From the NCBI RefSeq assembly GCF_023634845.1, contig NZ_JAMLJL010000002.1:310001-374000 (forward strand): DNA of 64,000 nucleotides. Reading direction: 5' to 3'. The notes below the pieces were generated by a model. The model did no database searches. It worked only from the letters and a program-made list of their open reading frames with translations, and had not been told where the DNA came from. Made by a program: the position numbers and the translations under genes. Of the stretch, positions 62,508 through 64,000 are shown piece by piece (the stretch's first letter is position 1; every line of letters begins with the position of its first letter). Source of the stretch: Flavobacterium amniphilum (lineage in GTDB: Bacteria; Bacteroidota; Bacteroidia; Flavobacteriales; Flavobacteriaceae).

Positions 62508-63698
62508 TTACAGTCCGGATGTTTTAAACGCCCATACAAAAGCAAACACCGAACAGATAATTCCGATCATGAAAACCATATAGGTAATGCGCAGTAATTT
62601 GTACTTACGGTTAAGTACCAATCCCAGGTAATACAAATCCTTGATCATCGAATTATACAGATAATCACGATCCTTCATCATTTCGTTAACCGCCCACTGG
62701 TATTCATCCAAAGGCATTTTATAGAAGTTACCGAAGAACAGAAGATTCACTTTCTTGTCTTCGATATCCTGACGTGTAAACGTACCGCTTGTTACTTTCG
62801 GCCGGGTAGACATGATGGCAAAAATGATAGAAATAACACTGAACATCAGCAAGATGAACGTGGGCACAATCAGGTGCACGTTACCCGGGCTGTCCAGTTT
62901 CGGGATTAGTGTTGATAAGGCAATCGAGATGATAATTGCATTTACCGAAAGTAAGATATTCGCCTTACTGTCGGCAATTTCACTCAATCGTGTATGGTTG
63001 CTTAACGTTGTCCTGAACATCGTATCGATACCACGCTCCGGGCGTTCCAGCTTCTCCATTTTTTTCTTTTTCAGTTTGGTTTTCGAAATACCTTCCGGGT
63101 TTTCCGACAGCTTTTGGATTTCCTTATGCAGCTGAAGGATGTTTTTATCTTTGGTTTTCTGCCATTCCGTTTTGGCATAATCCGTAAAATAGCGGTGGCA
63201 GTTTACCATAATCCTTCTGTTCTCCGTCATCCATTCCAGATCGGTATATGTTTTATCCAGGGTAAGCTTCCATTCCTCACGCAACAACTGGCAGGTTGCC
63301 ATATAATCTTCACTTGCAAAATGGCCGTAATCGGCATCTTTGATAATCTTTTCAGAAATCGTCTGCGGTTCATAGTTGACTTCCGTAGCTCGGATAAGCG
63401 ACACCACCTTATCGATATACTCCTGCCCTTTCTGATTATCCTCCAGAAACTTCCTGACAATCGTCACACTTTCCTCCTCGTGTTTCCCGACACCTTTCAG
63501 ATATCCAACATCATGGAACCAGGCAGCCACCTGAATGATTTCCGCTTCATCAGCATCGATCTTTTCTTTATCAATCAATACTTTAGTTGCCAAAACTACT
63601 TTTTGGGTATGATTAAAATTATGGTAAGTATATAAAATAGAAAGATTATCTTTGAGTAAGTTGAAAACGAAATCTTCTGCGTGTTGAATAAAATTCAT
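62508..63698 (-). CDS. HD-domain protein fused to a Pycsar-effector transmembrane (PycTM/DUF5706) domain
   Basis: 396 residues. The N-terminal HD phosphohydrolase domain (about 1-200) has the metal ligands H30 (NFNH), H62-D63 (WFHDVGYLKG) and D121 (KDADYGHF). A Lys-rich linker (207-217) leads to a PycTM-like domain (about 225-393): RTTLSNHTRLSEIADSKANIL, two membrane helices (about 250-268 and 274-293), an amphipathic part with YKMPLDEY, and a last helix (about 370-392). In Pycsar defence such domains respond to cCMP or cUMP and damage the membrane. No pyrimidine cyclase is in the window, so the partner is unknown; HD could degrade the signal. Confidence 0.8.
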   Translation of the reverse strand: MNFIQHAEDFVFNLLKDNLSILYTYHNFNHTQKVVLATKVLIDKEKIDADEAEIIQVAAWFHDVGYLKGVGKHEEESVTIVRKFLEDNQKGQEYIDKVVSLIRATEVNYEPQTISEKIIKDADYGHFASEDYMATCQLLREEWKLTLDKTYTDLEWMTENRRIMVNCHRYFTDYAKTEWQKTKDKNILQLHKEIQKLSENPEGISKTKLKKKKMEKLERPERGIDTMFRTTLSNHTRLSEIADSKANILLSVNAIIISIALSTLIPKLDSPGNVHLIVPTFILLMFSVISIIFAIMSTRPKVTSGTFTRQDIEDKKVNLLFFGNFYKMPLDEYQWAVNEMMKDRDYLYNSMIKDLYYLGLVLNRKYKLLRITYMVFMIGIICSVFAFVWAFKTSGL

Positions 63699-63725
63699 AC
63701 AATGATCTTTTAATTGTACTAAATT

Positions 63726-64000
63726 ATGAAATTGTTTTGGGTAAACGAGTCAATCAAACAAAATTCTAAACTGTTTTGCTATTCCTCCCTGTTATTGCTT
63801 TTAAACGCCTGTGCTACCCACCAGATACAATTAGGCAAGGACACCCATACCCTAATGGCTGAAGAAAAGCAGGATACGGTCAAAAACAGCCATACCTTAT
63901 ACCTCATCGGGGATGCCGGAAATGCTGATGACGACCAGACACAGCAAACACTATCACTGTTAAAAAACCGTCTGGACCAATCCGGCAAGAATGCTACCCT
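63726..64000 (+). CDS. Metallophosphoesterase lipoprotein, N-terminal part (cut by window edge)
   Basis: The frame opens with ATG at 63726 and is open to the last base (91 complete codons). After a hydrophobic segment comes LLNAC (lipobox, Cys 29) and, from about residue 61, HTLYLIGDAGNADDD, the first motif (G-D-x-G-N) of calcineurin-like metallophosphoesterases; the helix QTLSLLKNRL follows. It would hydrolyse a phosphoester outside the cytoplasm. Divergent from the HD-PycTM gene with only 27 bp between start codons, so they probably share control. The C-terminus lies outside the window. Confidence 0.7.
   Translation, partial: MKLFWVNESIKQNSKLFCYSSLLLLLNACATHQIQLGKDTHTLMAEEKQDTVKNSHTLYLIGDAGNADDDQTQQTLSLLKNRLDQSGKNAT

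Noticed and set aside
62508..63698. A complete Pycsar defence system
   Set aside because: Only the effector-type domain is visible; no pyrimidine cyclase gene is found in the window, so it is not called a Pycsar operon.

Overview
The window is low-GC chromosomal DNA from a member of the Bacteroidetes, most probably a Flavobacteriaceae (Flavobacterium-like) bacterium. The reasons are: many lipoproteins and Bacteroidetes-restricted DUF families, a SusC-style TonB-dependent receptor with a carboxypeptidase-like N-terminal domain, A-rich sequence instead of Shine-Dalgarno sites, and repeated -7 boxes of the type TAnnTTTG, the sigma-factor recognition sequence of this phylum. I see no rRNA, tRNA, CRISPR array, insertion sequence or prophage. 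Most genes look like ordinary core genome; the interest lies in a few accessory operons and in an unusual wealth of intergenic repeats.

Layout. 1-10.2 kb: start of a secreted protein, FucP-type sugar transporter, lipoproteins, Smr protein, ornithine aminotransferase, a PhoX-like lipoprotein followed by a di-heme peroxidase, and a LuxR-type regulator with a degenerate receiver. 10.3-19.2 kb: a six-gene NRPS-independent siderophore operon (decarboxylase, N-monooxygenase, DUF1624-like membrane protein, acyltransferase-NIS synthetase fusion, separate acyltransferase, second NIS synthetase) behind a good promoter and a palindromic operator candidate. 19.2-34.2 kb: RNA methyltransferases (rlmD, RlmL-like), murQ, ZIP and TerC transporters and small conserved membrane proteins, broken up by tandem repeats. 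34.2-39.3 kb: a copper-handling operon (HMA-DUF3347 lipoprotein, HMA-AraC regulator, HMA-MauE membrane protein, multicopper oxidase with a C-terminal CopB-like barrel) and a Cys-rich secreted protein. 39.3-44 kb: parE-parC. 44-60 kb: TonB receptor, ychF, ferredoxin, LuxC-like reductase, serC-serA, msrA, a LolD-type ATPase, TIGR02757. 60.2-64 kb: a GAF protein, an HD-domain protein fused to a Pycsar-effector transmembrane domain, and the start of a metallophosphoesterase lipoprotein.

The most unusual signals are non-coding. (1) Two ~100-bp palindromic elements (31848-31956 and 54377-54468) share an outer arm with G.A-rich internal loops and compensatory base changes but carry different apical hairpins. 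Both apical hairpins recur elsewhere in the window as free-standing units (22169-22201, 59713-59836, 59916-59936), so the elements look modular. (2) Heptamer repeats of the type TTATNNN occur in four intergenic places, twice supplying the last codons and stop of the upstream gene (murQ, lolD). Two further arrays have a 21-bp (3 x 7) period. The strongest protein-level candidate for a poorly described system is the HD-PycTM / GAF / phosphoesterase neighbourhood at the right edge, where no nucleotide cyclase is visible.
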